Shown here in pieces: positions 8,597 through 18,032 of a DNA stretch of 64,000 nucleotides. Positions within the stretch are counted from its first letter, which is position 1, and each line of letters opens with the position of its first letter. The position numbers and the translations under genes were made by a program. This stretch comes from Bacteroidia bacterium. Its GTDB lineage: Bacteria; Bacteroidota; Bacteroidia; J057; JADKCL01. Location of the stretch: positions 248,001 through 312,000 of the forward strand of contig JACJYV010000002.1 in assembly GCA_020635905.1 (NCBI GenBank). The letters run 5' to 3'. The notes below the pieces were generated by a model that was not told the origin of the DNA, searched no databases, and saw nothing but the letters and a program-made list of their open reading frames with translations.

Positions 8597-10073
8597 AGCG
8601 GGAGTGTGCGACCGAGTAATAGAATATCGCCCCAAATCCGCAACAAAGCATGAAATGGAAAGGAATCATGCCGTAATCTTCCCAAATAATTCCCAAAACC
8701 AGGGCGGAACCAAAATAGAGGCACAGCAATCCTTCCACCAGGGTCATGATGGAAATGGCATGAGACAGGTACTTTTTGTCCGAAAATTTATCCTTCACAT
8801 CCGTAATACTGAATTTTGGCGTGCGGATAAACGGGCTCTTGAAACCCAGATAGCCTTCCAGAGTGGCCCAGGCATTGTGCAGGGACAGCCCCATGGAGAC
8901 GGCCAGAAAGAGGGGGAAAGTAGAAATGAATTTCCAAAACCGTTTGGGACCCGATAATTTTTCACGGTTCATGCGGGACGTCCAGAAAAAGATCACCAGC
9001 GACACCAGGCTGAGCATGAACACGGACGCATATTTGAAAAATTCGTTGAATTCGGGTTGGTAATGCTTGATGGAAAGCAGGGGAAAACTGAGCAGGGCAG
9101 TCAGCAGGATGCAGATGAACAGCATGCTGTTCATGAGGTGGAAAGTAGCGTGCAACTTGGTGGCAAAGGGGATTCTGGCCCGCAGCACGCTGCCCAGATT
9201 TTTGCGGGCGACCTCGGCCGCACCTTTGGTCCAGCGAAATTGCTGGCTCTTGATTGCGGGCATGGCCACGGGTAGTTCGGCAGGTGAAACCTGGTCTTCC
9301 AGGAAGACAAATTTCCAGCCTTTGAGCTGAGCGCGGTAGCTCAGGTCCAGATCCTCGGTCAGGGTATCAGACTGCCAGCCCCCTGCTTCGGCAATGCAGG
9401 CCCTGCGCCACACTCCTGCCGTTCCATTGAAATTGATAAAATGTCCGGCTGCGTAGCGCCCTTTTTGCTCCACACTGAAGTGGGCATCCAGCGCAAAAGC
9501 CTGCAGACGGGTCAGCAGGCTGTAATTTTCATTGATATGGCCCCAGCGGGTTTGCACCACCCCGGTTTTTTCGTCGGCAAAGTGGGGCAGGGTTTGTTTC
9601 AAAAAGTCGGGACCAGGCACAAAATCTGCATCAAAGATGGCTATGAATTCCCCTTTGGCAGATTCCATTCCATATTGCAGCGCACCCGCCTTGAATCCTT
9701 CCCGTTTCGGCCTCAGTACCTGGCTCACCTGAATTCCTTTTGCTTTCAATTCCTCCACTTTGGCCGCCACAATTTCCAGGGTTTCGTCGTTGGAATCGTC
9801 GAGCACCTGAATTTCATAGCGGTCTTTGGGGTAATCAAAAGCTGCCACGGCTTCCATGAGACGCTCAATCACATAGATTTCATTAAAAATAGGTAGTTGG
9901 ACGGTCACAAAGGGAAATTCGCTCAGTTCTTTGCGCGGCGCCTCAACCTTGCTTTGGCTGATCTTTTTGCGCTCACGTACATAGCTGATTACCAGATTGA
10001 TCTGCACGATGCTGTAGAGCAGGATAAATCCCAGCGCCAGTGTGTAGAGTATGATCAGGATAATCCCCAGCAT
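8586..10073 (-). CDS. cellulose-synthase-like GT2 membrane glycosyltransferase
   Basis: A 495-residue processive-type family 2 glycosyltransferase. An N-terminal helix (res 1-30) is followed by a cytoplasmic GT-A domain with LPIFNE, LDDSND, the metal-binding FDADFVPG, the acceptor-site TEDLDL and the QxxRW-type motif QQFRWTKG. Then come four or five C-terminal helices. This order is that of plant CslA mannan synthases and bacterial homologues, so a beta-linked glycan or glycolipid product is likely. No cellulose accessory genes (BcsB, BcsZ or PilZ domains) are nearby, so calling it a cellulose synthase is not justified. It is 16 bp downstream of the DPM-like transferase and overlaps the fused transferase-methyltransferase gene. 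Confidence 0.88.
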   Translation of the reverse strand: MLGIILIILYTLALGFILLYSIVQINLVISYVRERKKISQSKVEAPRKELSEFPFVTVQLPIFNEIYVIERLMEAVAAFDYPKDRYEIQVLDDSNDETLEIVAAKVEELKAKGIQVSQVLRPKREGFKAGALQYGMESAKGEFIAIFDADFVPGPDFLKQTLPHFADEKTGVVQTRWGHINENYSLLTRLQAFALDAHFSVEQKGRYAAGHFINFNGTAGVWRRACIAEAGGWQSDTLTEDLDLSYRAQLKGWKFVFLEDQVSPAELPVAMPAIKSQQFRWTKGAAEVARKNLGSVLRARIPFATKLHATFHLMNSMLFICILLTALLSFPLLSIKHYQPEFNEFFKYASVFMLSLVSLVIFFWTSRMNREKLSGPKRFWKFISTFPLFLAVSMGLSLHNAWATLEGYLGFKSPFIRTPKFSITDVKDKFSDKKYLSHAISIMTLVEGLLCLYFGSALVLGIIWEDYGMIPFHFMLCCGFGAIFYYSVAHSRYAG

Positions 10074-10089
10074 GATTGCAATTCAGAGC

Positions 10090-10785
10090 TTACAAATATC
10101 TGAAAATTGTGTACAAAATCTTATACCCGGCCATGAACGTTCCCTTAATCGTGCCTGTGATTTTTGAAACCCCAATCCTGCGACGATAATCCACCGAAAC
10201 TTCCGTGCATTTCATTTTCTTTTTGGCTGCTTTGAGCTGCATTTCCACCGTCCAGCCATAGGTGGTGTCCACCATGCCGATCTCCATGAGGCTGCTCCAT
10301 CTGATGGCCCGAAATGGACCCAGATCCGTGAATTTTACCCCATAAAACCAACGCAACAGGGTGGTGGCCAGCCAGTTGCCGAAGATTTGTTGCGGAGCCA
10401 TGGCCCCCTTTTCCCGTTCCCCCAATTCCCGGGAGCCAATCACCAGGTCGTAGCCATCTTCAATGATGGGGCGCACCAGTTGGGGCAATTGCTCGGGATG
10501 ATCAGAATAATCTCCATCCAGAAAAACGATGATGTCAGGACGTTCGTCCATGGGTTTTTGGCGGGCATAATCTATGCCCTTGAGGCAGGCGAAGCCATAT
10601 CCACGGCGGTCTTCACGCAGGACAGTCGCTCCCGCGTTGCGGGCATTCACTTCCGTGGCATCCGTGGAGGAGTTATTCACCACCACCACTTCCCTGACCC
10701 AGTCTTTGGGAATATCACCCACCACCTTGCCAATGCTCTCAGCTTCATTGAATGCGGGAATGATCACCAGCACTTTTTCCTTCAT
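10090..10785 (-). CDS. DPM1-like family 2 glycosyltransferase
   Basis: A 231-residue soluble GT-A enzyme resembling dolichyl/polyprenyl-phosphate sugar transferases. It has the nucleotide-binding strand VIIPAFNEAESI, VVVNNSSTDAT, the DxD-type FLDGDYSDHPEQ, and the acceptor region DLGPFRAIRW followed by YGWTVEMQLKAAK. There is no C-terminal membrane anchor of the GtrB type, although the extreme C-terminus is moderately hydrophobic. It probably makes a polyprenyl-phosphate sugar donor on the cytoplasmic face, which the GT87-like membrane enzyme encoded downstream could use. This is inferred from family habits and cluster context. Confidence 0.87.
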   Translation of the reverse strand: MKEKVLVIIPAFNEAESIGKVVGDIPKDWVREVVVVNNSSTDATEVNARNAGATVLREDRRGYGFACLKGIDYARQKPMDERPDIIVFLDGDYSDHPEQLPQLVRPIIEDGYDLVIGSRELGEREKGAMAPQQIFGNWLATTLLRWFYGVKFTDLGPFRAIRWSSLMEIGMVDTTYGWTVEMQLKAAKKKMKCTEVSVDYRRRIGVSKITGTIKGTFMAGYKILYTIFRYL

Positions 10786-10813
10786 CCCGCGAATTTAGAA
10801 CTTTTTAGCTGAA

Positions 10814-12352
10814 TTAAACATTCACTTTCACATCGTCTGCACTGATGGAAATGGGGTTCAGATCGTTGATCCTGCCCTCAGTGGGTCCGTTTTCGAGATT
10901 GAGCACGCCCCGCGGACATACTGCAGAACAAATGCCGCAGCCCACACAGGAAGCCCGCACGATATTTTGTCCCCTTTGGGCGTAGGATTTCACGTCAATG
11001 CCCATTTCACAATGGGTACTACAATTTCCGCAGGAAATGCACTGTCCGCCGTTGGTGGTGATGCGAAAGCGGGAGAAATATCTCTGTAAAATGCCCAGAA
11101 TCGCCGCCTGAGGACAGCCAAAGCGGCACCAGACCCGTGAGCCCAGAATGGGATAAAATCCTGTTCCCACCACGCCGGCAAAGATGGATCCAATCACGAA
11201 TCCGTAGCCTTTTTGCAGGTCGTATTTCAGGGTATCTCCCAGAAAACTAAATTTCCAGTCCAGGAGCAACAGGAGTGTAACCAGAGTAATCAAAACCAGT
11301 ACGCTGTAAATCAGCACCCGCTCCACTTTCCAGGCTTTCAGTGATTTGTTGGAAAGGTGACGGAAGCTGTCACCTGCGGTTTCAGCCAGGCCTCCGCAGC
11401 CGCAGACCCAGGAGCAATACCACCTTTTCCCGAAAAAGTAGGTCAGCACGGGCACTCCCACAAAGGTGAGCACCACAGACCAGGCCACTACAAATTTGGA
11501 AAAGGCATGTCCATCCCATTTGGAAAGAAAATCGGGCCAGAGATTGCTGTAACCCAAAGGCCAGAAGTAGGAGAAATAATGCTCGAAAATCTGATCGTTG
11601 GATTGGCTCATTTTGGCCAGAAAAGCAGGCAGCAAAAAGGCAATCACCAACTGGAAAAAACTCACGGAAATGGTGCGGATCAACTGGTAGCGGTTGTGAC
11701 GATACTTCATGGCGAAGCGAACGCCCATCACCAGCACCAGGAAGGTGTACAGGATGGTATAGGTCATCCAGGGGGAAACTACTTCTCCGTTTTCCACCCC
11801 GTGCTTGCCAGTGACGGCATAAACCAGGGGATCAGCCGCTGCAATCAGTCCGTAGAGATTGTGGGGAAACCAGTACAGTACAACATAAAATCCGGTAAAA
11901 ATGATGGTCATGATCCAGGCAATGCTGCCGCCTGGTTTGGTGGCTGCAGAATGGAACAGACCGTTATTTTTGATGCCCGCCGGGCCCATGCCAAACGCAC
12001 TTGTGAAATATAGAATGGCCCCCAATGAGGGCACCACAAAGACCAGGATAAACATGAGCCAGTTGGGCGAATTGAAATTTTGGGTAAAGAGAATCAATCC
12101 CACCACGCCCACCACGCCCAGTACAATGACCAGCATTTGGTGCCGCTGAAAGTTCATCAGGCCCAGAATACCAGCAATGATGAGAGGGGCCAGGGCAAAA
12201 CCCAGCCGCAGGGGGGGATACATCTGGGCTGTGCTCAGCAAATTGATAAAAAGAGCCAGTATGCCCAGCCCGATCATCAGGCCGCCGGCCCGCTCAATGG
12301 GTTTCATTTGAGAGGGCGGGGTGATTGACATTGAATAATCTGTACGATCCAT
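10814..12352 (-). CDS. polytopic membrane protein with two 4Fe-4S ferredoxin motifs
   Basis: A 512-residue integral membrane protein with about ten hydrophobic helices. It carries NapH/CcoG-like cysteine clusters at the membrane surface (WYCSWVCGCGG and VWCRFGCPQAAI) and a C-terminal cytoplasmic ferredoxin domain with two 4Fe-4S motifs (CISCGNCSTHC and CVGCGICSAVCP). Such proteins pass electrons from a soluble donor into or across the membrane. The next gene upstream, 36 bp away, encodes an FAD/NAD(P)H oxidoreductase, a natural electron donor. The first ferredoxin motif lacks the usual proline after its fourth cysteine. The terminal acceptor is unknown; nitrous-oxide, nitrate and cytochrome-oxidase genes are all absent here. 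Confidence 0.85.
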   Translation of the reverse strand: MDRTDYSMSITPPSQMKPIERAGGLMIGLGILALFINLLSTAQMYPPLRLGFALAPLIIAGILGLMNFQRHQMLVIVLGVVGVVGLILFTQNFNSPNWLMFILVFVVPSLGAILYFTSAFGMGPAGIKNNGLFHSAATKPGGSIAWIMTIIFTGFYVVLYWFPHNLYGLIAAADPLVYAVTGKHGVENGEVVSPWMTYTILYTFLVLVMGVRFAMKYRHNRYQLIRTISVSFFQLVIAFLLPAFLAKMSQSNDQIFEHYFSYFWPLGYSNLWPDFLSKWDGHAFSKFVVAWSVVLTFVGVPVLTYFFGKRWYCSWVCGCGGLAETAGDSFRHLSNKSLKAWKVERVLIYSVLVLITLVTLLLLLDWKFSFLGDTLKYDLQKGYGFVIGSIFAGVVGTGFYPILGSRVWCRFGCPQAAILGILQRYFSRFRITTNGGQCISCGNCSTHCEMGIDVKSYAQRGQNIVRASCVGCGICSAVCPRGVLNLENGPTEGRINDLNPISISADDVKVNV

Positions 12353-12388
12353 TATGTTCAGGGATTGGAGTTCAAAAGTGATTTGTGA

Positions 12389-13726
12389 TTAACCAAAAAT
12401 AAGTTTACTGAGGCTGCTGCGGGATTTCAGCTTAAGCTTGCTGCCTGTTTGCTGGTTGTACATCCTGACCAGGTGACCTTCGTAGGTACTGAAAAATTCA
12501 GGATCAAAATTGGCAGCACTGAGATGGGTGAGCACATGTTCAAGGTCCTGCTCTCCGTCGATCCATTTCTCACAGACTTTGTGGCGGAAACGAATTCCCA
12601 TGGTATTGAAGCCCGTCACGACCTGATCCTGCTTGCGGTAATTGATGCGAATGGATTTCCGTCCTTCGGGATGCTCCCAATAGAGCGATTCCACCCCTTC
12701 CTCGGGGAAGGCAGAAACCCGACCGTAGGTCTGGTACTCAATGTCAAAGAATTTGGCCGAATTGAACCAGGTGGCAGGTTTATAGGCCGTCTTTTTGCCC
12801 GTAATGGTCAGGGCCACGGTTTCGCCGTGCATTTTACCCGTGTACCACACCTGCTCCAGCAAGGTACGCCCCGGAAGTGGAACCCGAAACTCAGCACAAT
12901 CACCTATTGCATAGACATTTGGCACACTGGTTTCAAAGTAATCATTCACCTTGATTCCGCGGTTGATTTCCAGTCCTGTGTCTTTGAGAAAATCTACATT
13001 GGGACTTACTCCCGCGGTCAGACCAACCCACTGACAGGGAATTTCTTCATTTTTGCTGGTGATCACGGCGCGGACCCGGCCCGTTTCATCGGGCAGTATT
13101 TCCAGCAGGCTGGTGCCCAGCTGAAGGTCCACATGGTGCTCGCCAATGTGACGGTTAACCATGGCACTTTCCTCAGGAGGCAATACTCCATTCCAGTAAC
13201 TGGGTTCACGCACCAGGAAAGTCACTTTTTTATGACGCGAAAGCAGCATTTCCACCATTTCGATCCCGATCAGACCGCCGCCTACGACCACAGCCTGGTC
13301 GATGCCTTTGGTGTACTCTTCCATGTAATCGAGGTCCTGAAGGGAAACCAATCCACCCACCCCGCGCAGGTCCTGGCCTTTCCAGCCAAATTTATTGAAG
13401 CGCGAGCCTGTGGCCAGGATCAGCACATCGTAGTCCACTGTCTTTCCGTTGGACAGATTAAGCTTCTGGTTTTGGAAATCCACTTTTTCCACGTAGGCCT
13501 GAATGAGGCCAATGCGGTTTTTCTCCCAGAAATAATCCTCGTAGGGCTTGATATCCTGGTAGCGCTGGTGCCCCATGTACACATACATGAGCGCGGTGCG
13601 AGAGAAAAAATGTTTGGATTCAGCAGAGATGATGGTAATGGGACAATCACTGCGCTTGCGGATATAGCGGGCCGCAGTGACGCCAGAAATCCCATTGCCG
13701 ATGATTACGACATTTGGTTTCGACAT
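12389..13726 (-). CDS. NAD(P)/FAD-dependent pyridine nucleotide-disulfide-type oxidoreductase
   Basis: A 445-residue flavoprotein with an N-terminal FAD-binding Rossmann motif (VVIIGNGISGVTAARYIRK), the ATGSRF motif, a second Rossmann fold for NAD(P)H (QAVVVGGGLIGIEMVEML) and the FAD-contacting VYAIGDCAEF. The redox-active CxxxxC of disulfide reductases is missing, which puts it with rubredoxin/ferredoxin reductases and NADH oxidases. It starts the five-gene cluster and lies 36 bp before the 4Fe-4S membrane protein gene, so NAD(P)H to FAD to Fe-S electron transfer into the membrane is the simplest reading. The exact reaction is not determined. Confidence 0.87.
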   Translation of the reverse strand: MSKPNVVIIGNGISGVTAARYIRKRSDCPITIISAESKHFFSRTALMYVYMGHQRYQDIKPYEDYFWEKNRIGLIQAYVEKVDFQNQKLNLSNGKTVDYDVLILATGSRFNKFGWKGQDLRGVGGLVSLQDLDYMEEYTKGIDQAVVVGGGLIGIEMVEMLLSRHKKVTFLVREPSYWNGVLPPEESAMVNRHIGEHHVDLQLGTSLLEILPDETGRVRAVITSKNEEIPCQWVGLTAGVSPNVDFLKDTGLEINRGIKVNDYFETSVPNVYAIGDCAEFRVPLPGRTLLEQVWYTGKMHGETVALTITGKKTAYKPATWFNSAKFFDIEYQTYGRVSAFPEEGVESLYWEHPEGRKSIRINYRKQDQVVTGFNTMGIRFRHKVCEKWIDGEQDLEHVLTHLSAANFDPEFFSTYEGHLVRMYNQQTGSKLKLKSRSSLSKLIFG

Positions 13727-13917
13727 AGAAGGTAAATTTCCAAATTCAATTTAAAACGGACCTTTCCTGAAAGGGGGTGGGCTGCGAATCTGTTCGGATT
13801 GCCACACAAATACCCGCTTTCCCTAACAATTTAGGAAAAAAACGGATGCATTGCCTCACCTTTTCAAATTGAGGAATGAATTGAGATTTGGAAATCAAAA
13901 AATAGCGGATGGAAGAC

Positions 13918-14538
13918 CTATTCCCGGTGAAATTCTTCTGTGTCGTTCAGTTTTTCCTGATCGGGATCTTCTGTGGTATGCACATTGCGGCGGGCCTTGG
14001 GCTTTTTGACCCGGTCGGGTACCACGAAGGCGCCGGGAAAATGCTTGCGAATCTCGTTGCAGTACTGGTTGGCAGCATTGCGATTGACAAAATCTCCCAC
14101 CCGGATGCGGAAAGTAGGCTGCACCCAGAGACGGTAGGAGGGCATTTCTGAATAGAATTCAATGAAATCCGCACGGGTTTCGTTGGCCTCGTTGAGGTTG
14201 CCGCCGGCATAAATCTGTACCCTGTACCCTTCCATCAACTCACCCTGGTCCCAGTTTTGGGATTTTGTAAGCAGACGGTCGAGTTTGGGGTCGCAATCTA
14301 TGCTCACATCGCCCTCTCCGTGACCTGCTTCCATATTATGGGTGCCCGAGCCATTGGATTTGAGGTCGGGATTGCCGTCTTTGGGATAAGAGAACTCGAC
14401 TTTTTCGCGGAAATCATCCACAGAAACGGTTTCATTCTCCTCGTATTGGGAATAAGCCAGGCCGGGTATGAGCAACCCTGCGGCCAGAAAGGAAAGGCCT
14501 GCAAAGCGGAATATGGTTCGTTTCAGGTAATTATGCAT
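13918..14538 (-). CDS. secreted SPOR-domain protein
   Basis: A 206-residue exported protein. The N-terminus (basic residues, a hydrophobic stretch and an AYSQ-type cleavage site near residue 30) is a signal peptide. The C-terminal part (about 105-175, GYRVQIYAGGNLNEANETR through FRIRVGDFVNRNAANQY) matches the SPOR fold, which binds denuded glycan strands of peptidoglycan at division sites or in the envelope. The linker is acidic and the tail strongly charged. The gene stands alone, 99 bp upstream of the secA stop in the same orientation, with a TAATTTG promoter element 26 nt before the ATG. A periplasmic cell-wall role is inferred. Confidence 0.82.
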   Translation of the reverse strand: MHNYLKRTIFRFAGLSFLAAGLLIPGLAYSQYEENETVSVDDFREKVEFSYPKDGNPDLKSNGSGTHNMEAGHGEGDVSIDCDPKLDRLLTKSQNWDQGELMEGYRVQIYAGGNLNEANETRADFIEFYSEMPSYRLWVQPTFRIRVGDFVNRNAANQYCNEIRKHFPGAFVVPDRVKKPKARRNVHTTEDPDQEKLNDTEEFHRE

Positions 14539-14564
14539 CTTATTCCAAACGATAAATTGAACTG

Positions 14565-14571
14565 CAAATTA
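14565..14571 (-). promoter_or_regulatory. -7 element of the SPOR gene
   Basis: On the minus strand this reads TAATTTG followed by CAG, 26 nt before the ATG at 14538. It matches the TA(n)nTTTGC pattern seen before other genes in this window. No clear -33 element was found. Confidence 0.4.
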
Positions 14572-14637
14572 CATTCCGGATTTTCATTTTCAGCCTGAGG
14601 TAATCCACAACCTGCTCAAAATGATTGCCCAGAATGC

Positions 14638-17600
14638 TTATCGCTTCTTGCGGCGATCCATTTCGCGGCGCTCACGGCGGCTGACCGGGCGTTCTTCCTG
14701 CTCGCCACGGTTGGTGGCCATGGCGGCAGTTTCTTCCCTGCGGGCCTGCTCCAGTGCATCGTGACGGGCTTTCAGCTTGCTGAAGTCGTCGCGTTTTACG
14801 TCCTGCTGACCTGAAGCCTTGGCGCTTTCCTGATCTCCCACCTGGATGCTGGACTTCAGAATGGTGGAGATTACCTCACGGTTCACGTCGTCGAGCATTT
14901 TCTTGAACAACTCGTAGGATTCGAATTTATAGACCAGCAGGGGATCTTTCTGTTCGAATACCGCGTTTTGCACGGAAGTTCTCAGTTCGTCCATTTCGCG
15001 CAGGTGGTTTTTCCACTTCTCGTCCACCACGGCCAGCATGATGGTTTTTTCCAGGGCCCGTGGCACATCCTCTCCCTGAGACTCAATCGCCGCATCCAAC
15101 TCCAGCACTACTGGAATCACTTTGTGCCCGTCGGTAAAGTCAATGCGCACCAGTTCGACTTCAGGGCGTTTCTCACGGATATTGAGCAGGCCCTGGAGGG
15201 TGGTTTCAGCAAATAATCTGCGCTTGCGGTCAAAGTACTGCTGGGCATTCTGGAATAACTTGGTGGCAATTTCGTCCTGGCGCAGGTTGCCCATTTCCTC
15301 GTCTGTCACTTTGGGATCGAGGGCCAGCAGACGCAGGCTTTCCATGCGCATGCCCTCGGCATCCAGGAAAGGGTAATGGTTACTTGTAATGTTCTCGCAG
15401 AGATCGGCCAGCATATTGTCGAGGTCGATGCGGAAACGATCGCCAAAGAGGGCATTGCGGCGGCGGCGGTACACCACTTCGCGCTGGCTGTTCATGACGT
15501 CGTCGTATTCGAGCAGGCGCTTCCTTTGGGAGAAGTTGTTTTCCTCCACCTTTTTCTGGGCATTGGTGATGGATTTGGTGATCATACTATGCTGAATCAC
15601 CTCTCCTTCCTTGATCCCCAAACGGTCCATGATGCGGGCGATCCGCTCTGAACCAAAGAGGCGCATGAGGTCGTCTTCGAGGGAAACGAAAAACTGGGAT
15701 GATCCCGGGTCTCCCTGGCGGCCGGCCCGGCCGCGCAACTGGCGATCCACCCGACGTGACTCGTGGCGCTCCGTACCAATGATGGCCAAACCGCCCGACG
15801 GGATCACTCCTTCGCCCAGCTTGATGTCCGTTCCCCGGCCAGCCATGTTGGTGGCGATGGTCACGGTGCCTGCTTTACCAGCGGCAGCCACCACTTCAGC
15901 TTCCTGCTGGTGACGCTTGGCGTTGAGCACGTTGTGCTCTATTTTCTTCATGCGCAGCATGCGGCTGAGCAATTCGGATACTTCCACTGAGGTGGTACCG
16001 ACCAGTACTGGTCGCTTTTCCTGGTTGACCAGGGTTTCAATCTCGTCTATTACCGCGTTATATTTTTCGCGTTTGGTTTTGTACACCAGGTCTTCCCGGT
16101 CGTCGCGCACAATGGGACGGTTGGTGGGAATGACGGTCACGTCGAGTTTGTAGATTTCGTAAAATTCGGCTGCTTCCGTTTCAGCAGTACCCGTCATACC
16201 CGAAAGTTTGTGGTACATCCTGAAATAGTTTTGCAGGGTTACCGTGGCAAAGGTCTGGGTGGCAGCCTCTACTTTCACGTTTTCCTTGGCTTCGATGGCC
16301 TGGTGCAAGCCGTCTGAATAGCGACGTCCGGCCAGTACGCGGCCGGTTTGTTCGTCCACGATCTTGACCTTGCCTTCATCCACGATGTATTCCACGTCCT
16401 TTTCGAAAAGGGCGTAGGCTTTCACCAACTGGTTGATGGTGTGGAGGCGTTCTGATTTTTCTGCAAATTCCCGGGACAACTCGTCCTTTTTCAGCAGATT
16501 TTCGCGCTCAGAAAGATCTTTATTATTGTCAATTTCGATCAGGGCGCCGGCCACGTCGGGAATTACGAAGAGGTTTTCGTCCTCTCCATGCTCGGTAATC
16601 AGGTCGCGCCCCTTGTCGGTGAGTTCCACCTGATTGTTCTTGTCGTCGATCACAAAGTAGAGGGCATCGTCCGCGATGTGCATGTTCTTGGACTTGTCCT
16701 GCATGTAGTAGCTTTCGATCTTTTGCAGGGCCGATTTCATGCCGGGCTCTGAGAGGAATTTGATCAGGGCGCTGTGGCGGGGCAATCCGCGGTGAACCCG
16801 GAAAAGAGCCGTGGCGGCGTTATGTGCTTCTTCCTTATTTTCGGAATTGATGTTCTTCTTGGCTTCCGCCAGAAAATCGTTGGCCAGCTGGCGCTGGGCC
16901 TTGATCAGGCGCTCAATGCGGGGCTTGAGCTGGTGAAATTCGTGGATATCACCTTTGGGCACGGGGCCTGAGATAATCAACGGAGTCCGCGCTTCGTCGA
17001 TCAGCACGGAGTCGATCTCGTCGATGATGGCGTAGTGGTGTTTGCGCTGTACGAGGTACCCGGCATTGGTGACCATGTTGTCGCGGAGGTAGTCGAAGCC
17101 AAACTCGTTATTGGTACCGTAGGTAATGTCGGCATTATAGGCGGCGCGGCGCTCGTCTGAGTTGGGTTCGTGCAGGTCGATGCAATCGACGGTGAGTCCG
17201 TGAAACTCGAAGAGGGGTGCGTTCCATTCTGCGTCCCTTCGGGCGAGGTAGTTGTTTACCGTCACCACGTGTACGCCCAGCCCGGCCAGGGCATTCAGGT
17301 ACACAGGCAGGGTTGCGACCAGGGTCTTTCCTTCACCCGTGGCCATCTCAGCGATTTTTCCCTGATGCAGCACCACCCCGCCAATCAACTGCACATCGTA
17401 GTGAACCATGTTCCACTCGATTTCTCCGCCAGCGGCCATCCAGGTATTGCTCCAGATAGCCCAATCTCCGTCAATGGAGACATTTTGTTTCTCGCCTGCG
17501 ATCTTGCGGTCCCAGTCAGTGGCTTTTACCCGCAGTTGTTTATTTTCTGAAAGGCGCTTAGCAGTGGATTTTACCACGGCAAAAGCCTCGGGCAGCAGTT

Positions 17601-17910
17601 CCATGAGCACCTGCTCCACCTGCTCATCCCTTTTTTCTTTCAGTTTATCAATCTGATTGAAGAGTTCTTCCTTTTGCTGAATGTCTCTTTCCAGGTTGGC
17701 TTTGCGGGAAAGTTCGTTGATAGACGAATTCACTTCAGAAAGAGTCTGGCTGATTCTGGCTTTGAAATCAGCGGTTTTGGCGCGAAGGTCATCGTCTGAG
17801 GCCTGGGCGAGCTTTCCAAATTCTGCGTTGATTTTGTCAACGAAGGGAGATAGTTCTTTGAGGTCTTTCCCTTTTTTGTCTCCGAAAAGCTTGGTAAGAA
17901 ATTTTAACAT
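14638..17910 (-). CDS. secA: preprotein translocase ATPase SecA
   Basis: Motor ATPase that drives unfolded preproteins through SecYEG. The 1090-residue protein carries Walker A (GEGKTLVATLPVYLNAL), the DEAD-like box DEIDSVLIDEARTPLI, the preprotein cross-linking domain, the second ATPase domain motifs (TNMAGRGTDIKLGEG, then RQLRGRAGRQGDPG) and the helical scaffold. Length exceeds the roughly 840-900 of E. coli or Bacillus SecA because of Bacteroidota-type insertions. The C-terminus is highly basic (RRERREMDRRKKR) and has no CxCxnCH zinc motif, so the SecB/lipid-binding tail is absent or replaced. A 14-bp perfect palindrome abuts the start codon. Identification is certain. Confidence 0.98.
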   Translation of the reverse strand: MLKFLTKLFGDKKGKDLKELSPFVDKINAEFGKLAQASDDDLRAKTADFKARISQTLSEVNSSINELSRKANLERDIQQKEELFNQIDKLKEKRDEQVEQVLMELLPEAFAVVKSTAKRLSENKQLRVKATDWDRKIAGEKQNVSIDGDWAIWSNTWMAAGGEIEWNMVHYDVQLIGGVVLHQGKIAEMATGEGKTLVATLPVYLNALAGLGVHVVTVNNYLARRDAEWNAPLFEFHGLTVDCIDLHEPNSDERRAAYNADITYGTNNEFGFDYLRDNMVTNAGYLVQRKHHYAIIDEIDSVLIDEARTPLIISGPVPKGDIHEFHQLKPRIERLIKAQRQLANDFLAEAKKNINSENKEEAHNAATALFRVHRGLPRHSALIKFLSEPGMKSALQKIESYYMQDKSKNMHIADDALYFVIDDKNNQVELTDKGRDLITEHGEDENLFVIPDVAGALIEIDNNKDLSERENLLKKDELSREFAEKSERLHTINQLVKAYALFEKDVEYIVDEGKVKIVDEQTGRVLAGRRYSDGLHQAIEAKENVKVEAATQTFATVTLQNYFRMYHKLSGMTGTAETEAAEFYEIYKLDVTVIPTNRPIVRDDREDLVYKTKREKYNAVIDEIETLVNQEKRPVLVGTTSVEVSELLSRMLRMKKIEHNVLNAKRHQQEAEVVAAAGKAGTVTIATNMAGRGTDIKLGEGVIPSGGLAIIGTERHESRRVDRQLRGRAGRQGDPGSSQFFVSLEDDLMRLFGSERIARIMDRLGIKEGEVIQHSMITKSITNAQKKVEENNFSQRKRLLEYDDVMNSQREVVYRRRRNALFGDRFRIDLDNMLADLCENITSNHYPFLDAEGMRMESLRLLALDPKVTDEEMGNLRQDEIATKLFQNAQQYFDRKRRLFAETTLQGLLNIREKRPEVELVRIDFTDGHKVIPVVLELDAAIESQGEDVPRALEKTIMLAVVDEKWKNHLREMDELRTSVQNAVFEQKDPLLVYKFESYELFKKMLDDVNREVISTILKSSIQVGDQESAKASGQQDVKRDDFSKLKARHDALEQARREETAAMATNRGEQEERPVSRRERREMDRRKKR

Positions 17911-17924
17911 AAGATCGCGATCTT
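17911..17924. promoter_or_regulatory. 14-bp perfect palindrome touching the secA start codon
   Basis: AAGATCGCGATCTT is directly adjacent to the secA ATG (17910, minus strand), where a ribosome would sit. It could be an operator or a small mRNA hairpin controlling translation, or chance. Confidence 0.3.
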
Positions 17925-18032
17925 TTAACAGGCGGTAAAATTAATTAAAATAGCCCAAAAAGCTAAGTATTGAGGCTATAAAGACGGGTAATCGTCGAAT
18001 TTAGTTCGCATTTGGCGGGATTTTGAGAATGT

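Noticed and set aside
8586..10073. cellulose synthase operon
   Set aside because: The GT2 protein has the right motifs for a CESA/Csl-type enzyme, but BcsB, BcsZ and PilZ parts are absent, so only a general beta-glycan synthase call is supported.
12449..13735. 428-codon open frame on the plus strand
   Set aside because: Antisense shadow of the FAD oxidoreductase gene, whose Rossmann motifs are clear.
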